A stretch of DNA of 64,000 bases from Runella limosa DSM 17973. Lineage in GTDB: Bacteria; Bacteroidota; Bacteroidia; Cytophagales; Spirosomataceae. The stretch spans positions 1-64,000 of the forward strand of contig NZ_AXVJ01000040.1 of NCBI RefSeq assembly GCF_000482465.1, in the 5' to 3' direction. Shown piece by piece: positions 61,901 to 64,000 of the stretch (position 1 is the stretch's first letter; each line of letters opens with the position of its first letter). The position numbers and the translations under genes are program-made. Under the pieces are notes generated by a model. It searched no databases. It was not told the origin of the DNA and saw nothing but the letters and a program-made list of their open reading frames with translations.

Positions 61901-62286
61901 TCGTCGGAAAGAGCGGCTTTTTCTGGCATTTTTTTGCGCAATAAAATCCGTGACCCAACGACCTCATACGAAATTTGAAGAGGCTGCAACAGTTCTTTGA
62001 GCACCTCCGAAAGTTTGTTGGTCGTAGCCAATGAGACTTTTTGGTCGGCTCGAATGGCGTTGGGGCTATACACAAACTTCACCCCAGCTTGTTTTTCGAT
62101 GGTACTAAATACGCGCTTGATTTCGACCGCCTCAATTTTGAGCGAGATGGTCGTGTTCAGTACTTCCTGCGCTTTGGTGTCGCGGGCACTGGCCAACCCA
62201 CAAAACAGGATTAGCAGGGCAAGTTGAGTAACCGTCATTCTCATTGCTTTGAGCAAGAACGCTTTGGTTCGTCCATTTTTTTGCAT
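58942..62286 (-). CDS. SusC/RagA-family TonB-dependent transporter with STN domain
   Basis: 1114 residues from the ATG at 62286 (MQKNGRTKAFLLKAMRM), which begins a signal peptide. Domain order: STN domain (about 40-120, TISLKIEAVEIKRVFSTIEKQAG), a carboxypeptidase-like plug extension (about 140-220, GTVVDNEKGEPLPGVSVLLKGTQRG), plug (GYGVVKKSDLTGSVAQV...YVVDGFPTTG, about 235-345), and a long outer-membrane barrel ending in GLRVSF. The STN domain indicates signalling to the FecR/sigma pair just upstream. It imports the oligosaccharides trapped by the SusD partner. Confidence 0.93.
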   Translation of the reverse strand: MQKNGRTKAFLLKAMRMTVTQLALLILFCGLASARDTKAQEVLNTTISLKIEAVEIKRVFSTIEKQAGVKFVYSPNAIRADQKVSLATTNKLSEVLKELLQPLQISYEVVGSRILLRKKMPEKAALSDEISTPVPNATVPSDQVVKGTVVDNEKGEPLPGVSVLLKGTQRGATTNPNGEFSLSVPNGDAVLVFSFVGYEPQELVVGNRTQINIKLKVDTKALEEVVVVGYGVVKKSDLTGSVAQVKSKELNSFPTANVLQALSGRAAGVQVTQNTGAPGGGVSVRIRGTNSIQGSNEPLYVVDGFPTTGSNPTILNNVDIESIEILKDASATAIYGSRGANGVVLITTKRGKSGKTKVDFETSFTSQTLIRKLDLMNANEYATFYNKQAANDNLAPYFTQAQLDGFGQGFDWQNLVFQKAPMKTTSLNISGGNDKTQFSVSGSFFGQDGIIKGSDYKRYSLRTNLTHKVSDKFSVNLSTTLSRLKTDRRDSEGGSRGNSMISAAISAPPTLMPYNDDGSYRVLAIAYPFVATDLINPLNFINEQTNRIKANRVLANAALIYNPIPEITVRISGGIENADDRTDNYTTRNYINSLGRASVSTTQQTSLLNENTISYNKTFGQGHNISAVAGVTYQDFVTTTLSASGTGFLSDIIETGGLGSAITPGIPESGYSKSVLLSYLGRVNYNLKDKYLITASIRRDGSSRYSEGNKWGYFPSGAVAWRVSSEEFMKTIPFVSDLKLRASWGLTGSQAISPYATLNQLSSFRTVFDDALFTTFSPGTRLPGNLKWETTEQKDIGVDVGILNNRVLLTADYYIKNTRDLLNTVVLPSSLGFTSTIQNIGEVQNKGFEFGIDSRLFTGAFKWDVNANISFNRNKVVKLYGGGDILTGNVNVVVINDVTSILREGQPIGQFWGYVEDGYTEKGAIKFKDLDGNGTITQTDKTYIGDPNPNFIYGFNSTMSYKNFDLSLFIQGVQGNDLFNVSSIVNTMDYGFGLNMPREVLYNHWTPSTPNAKYPIISRNTTTRVSNRFIEDGSYLRLRTIQLAYNLPLEKWGIKWVRSAQVYGSGQNLLTFTNYSWWDPEVNSRGGSNSTIQGIDHNSYPTAKSVTAGLRVSF

Positions 62287-62427
62287 AGTTTTAACATGTT
62301 TTTGGTTTAGAAAGACAAAAACTACCCGCGGTGGTGCTTCACGCCAATGAATTTGCACCGACCGAACGCCAATTCGGTTGCGGGTCACTCTAGGCCGACA
62401 GTGTTACGAGCATTGTCGGCTTTTTTT

Positions 62428-62460
62428 AGACCTTGTAGGTTTTGAAAACCTATAAGACCT
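62428..62460. repeat. AGACCT...AGGTTTT-type palindrome between fecR and susC
   Basis: AGACCTTGTAGGTTTT (62428-62443) and AAAACCTATAAGACCT (62445-62460) form an imperfect inverted repeat (13 of 16 positions). A second hairpin, with GCCGACA/TGTCGGC arms (62393-62419), lies directly beside it, followed by seven T. The two together probably end the fecR transcript or separate it from susC. Confidence 0.6.
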
Positions 62461-62471
62461 GTTTAAAACAC

Positions 62472-63482
62472 TTACTTACAACCTTCGCCATTGATGAACA
62501 AACTGGTACCGCGCTGTTCATAAGTGGCATTGATAGATTTACAAATCAAATCGAGTTGGGTATGGAGTGGGAGTTCGTTCAAATCGGCCGTGAACACACA
62601 CTGATTAAGGGTTTGGTTTTCAACGATTATTTGTACCCCGTACGCATTTTCTAGTTTTTTGAGGACTTTGGGTAAGGGCGTTTCTTCAAATACAAACAAA
62701 GACGGGGTGGTGGGCACATGAATCACCACGGGCCGTTCGATTAGGCTGGGCGTGAGCTTCCGAGAGGTTTTATCAAACGTAATTTTTTGGTTCGGCGTCA
62801 AAATCACCCCGTTCCGTTGCAATGATTTCTTAGAAGAGTTTTCATAAACCGACACCCGCCCCGTAGCTACTACCACCTCAATGGCCTGCGCTTCTTCGTA
62901 CGACTTCACCGTAAAACTTGTCCCAAGTACTTCGGTCACTAGCTCGCCAGCGTGTACCACAAAGGGCTTGGTTGGGTCATGCTTTACCTTAAAAAATGCC
63001 TCTCCTTTCAGAAAAACACTGCGATTTTTTTGCCCAAAATGCTCAGGGTAGGTAACGCTGCTGTTGGTTTTCAACAACACAATACTGCCATCTTCGAGTT
63101 TTATTTCTCGCGGATTGGCCGCAGTGTTTTTTACTTCAATGCCGTTGGGTGTTTCTATTCGTGGGCTAATCGCCCCATCGTTTACGTCTATGCGACGGGT
63201 ATTCCACCAAAAAACGCCTGCCACAACAATCACCGATGCCGCCGCTGCCCAGCTCACCCAACGCCACCGTGGGCGAACAATCTCCGCTTCGGGTGCCCAA
63301 ACTGTTTGCTGAATATTTTGCCAAAGCCGTTTTTTAACACCGTTTTTTTCTGATTCTTCCAACGTGAGCGATGTATTCTGGAGTAAATGAGCCTGCCAAT
63401 CATGAATCAGTTTTTCCTCGTCGGGCGTGCAATCCCCCGCGAGGTACTTTTCGAGCAACTGATTAAATTCGTGTTGGTTCAT
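62472..63482 (-). CDS. FecR-family anti-sigma factor
   Basis: 336 residues. A cytoplasmic N-terminal domain (LLEKYLAGDCTPDEEKLIHDW) is followed by one membrane segment (about 73-90, WVSWAAAASVIVVAGVFWW), the FecR periplasmic domain (about 105-220, IETPNGIEVKNTAANPREIKLEDGSIVLLKTNSS...GEAFFKV), and a C-terminal DUF4974 domain (about 260-336, LFVFEETPLPKVLKKLENAYGVQIIVEN). It should hold the sigma factor inactive until the SusC STN domain binds its ligand. It starts 31 nt after the sigma gene. Confidence 0.92.
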   Translation of the reverse strand: MNQHEFNQLLEKYLAGDCTPDEEKLIHDWQAHLLQNTSLTLEESEKNGVKKRLWQNIQQTVWAPEAEIVRPRWRWVSWAAAASVIVVAGVFWWNTRRIDVNDGAISPRIETPNGIEVKNTAANPREIKLEDGSIVLLKTNSSVTYPEHFGQKNRSVFLKGEAFFKVKHDPTKPFVVHAGELVTEVLGTSFTVKSYEEAQAIEVVVATGRVSVYENSSKKSLQRNGVILTPNQKITFDKTSRKLTPSLIERPVVIHVPTTPSLFVFEETPLPKVLKKLENAYGVQIIVENQTLNQCVFTADLNELPLHTQLDLICKSINATYEQRGTSLFINGEGCK

Positions 63483-63513
63483 GTGTTTGGTTTGTTATGA
63501 AGAAATGGGTGGA

Positions 63514-64000
63514 TTAATTGTCAGAATGAAAAGCTTTCAAATGTTCTTTGAGCACTTTTAGCGATTTGGTAATATGATACTCAACCGCCTTTTCGGATAG
63601 GTTTAATTGCCGAGCGATTTCCTTGACCGATTGGTTCTCGAAGCGACTTAACTTGAAGACTTCCACACTTTTTTCGGGCAATTTTTTCATTGCTTCTTCC
63701 ACGGCTTTCGACAAATCGGCAAATTGGACGCTTTCGTCGGTTACGTAAGACTGACGGATTTCGTTAAAAATCAAGTATTCTTGAAATTTTCGCTGGGTGA
63801 TTTGCGACTTGATGTAATTGGTGCTCAGGTGTTTGATAGAAACCACCAAATACGCACTCAAATGACGTATCACACTTACGTGGCGTTTTTGCCAAAGACT
63901 TTCAAACAGGTCTTGTACCAATTCTTCTGCTTCTTCGCGGGTGCCTGTTTCGTGGTAGGCCACTCCCAATAATTTATACCAATAGCGGTTGTAAATCTCC
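63514..64000 (-). CDS. ECF RNA polymerase sigma factor (5' end beyond the window)
   Basis: Partial gene: the frame continues past base 64000, reading EIYNRYWYKLLGVAYHETGT before the region shown, so the true start lies outside. Region 2 (TREEAEELVQDLFESLWQKR) and region 4 (LPEKSVEVFKLSRFENQSVKEIARQLNLSEKAVEYHITKSLKVLKEHL) match the Bacteroidetes FecI-like ECF group. With FecR and the STN-containing SusC it forms a three-part trans-envelope switch for this locus. Confidence 0.92.
   Translation of the reverse strand, partial: EIYNRYWYKLLGVAYHETGTREEAEELVQDLFESLWQKRHVSVIRHLSAYLVVSIKHLSTNYIKSQITQRKFQEYLIFNEIRQSYVTDESVQFADLSKAVEEAMKKLPEKSVEVFKLSRFENQSVKEIARQLNLSEKAVEYHITKSLKVLKEHLKAFHSDN

Overview
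The window looks like chromosomal DNA of a Bacteroidota bacterium, most likely order Cytophagales (Spirosomaceae-like: Runella, Spirosoma and relatives). The evidence is a Bacteroidetes-type 16S rRNA 5' end, promoters of the TTG-N20-TAnnTTTG type, PorE-like TPR/PD40/OmpA proteins, a SusC/SusD pair with FecR and an ECF sigma factor, a bacillithiol deacetylase, and secreted SdrD-like proteins. The genus is an inference; nothing was searched.

Layout. 1-780: 5' end of a 16S rRNA gene on the minus strand, preceded by four promoter-like elements, three of them inside tandem 112-115 bp repeats. 870-10427 (mostly minus): bshB1, an M23/LysM peptidase, trxB, two tandem PorE-like genes, queE, a transaldolase-CBS fusion and a family 2 glycosyltransferase. 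10544-12125 (plus): pabB-pabC. 12133-17308 (minus): a giant secreted SdrD/DUF11 protein and a transposase HTH fragment. 17419-21417 (plus): priA and pyk. 21489-21752 (minus): a SemiSWEET transporter.

21845-38325 (plus) is a branched-chain amino acid cluster: ilvD, ilvB, ilvN, ilvC, ilvA, leuC, leuD, a citramalate-synthase-like gene and leuB. It is led by two tandem attenuators, each with its own short leader peptide (Ile-rich, then Val-rich) and competing hairpins. Unrelated modules break up the cluster: a membrane protein plus methyltransferase, a RelE-type toxin-antitoxin pair, an AraC regulator, a Uma2 gene on the other strand, and a GxxExxY gene between inverted repeats. After leuB a DUF5615/DUF433 pair lies between two copies of the start of a VanZ-like gene.

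39789-42749 is a compact cluster of four secreted or envelope proteins, one OmpA-like, with no function I recognise. 42874-45544 is an aldehyde dehydrogenase with a divergent AraC regulator and 21-bp direct repeats between them. 45553-46889 is a REP-associated (RAYT) transposase broken by a 5-bp tandem duplication and bracketed by arrays of about 123-bp, highly structured repeats. 46918-49549 holds a GNAT acetyltransferase, a TIGR02757 protein and small envelope proteins.

49657-64000 (minus) is a polysaccharide utilisation locus: ECF sigma factor (cut by the window end), FecR, SusC with an STN domain, SusD, a FAD-dependent oxidoreductase, an unknown exported protein, a sulfatase, a GH78 alpha-L-rhamnosidase and a GH16 hydrolase. 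It probably targets a sulfated, rhamnose-containing glycan. The signals most worth checking are the tandem attenuator pair, the RAYT repeat arrays with compensatory base changes, the VanZ-start duplication around the toxin-antitoxin-like pair, and the unassigned secreted cluster.
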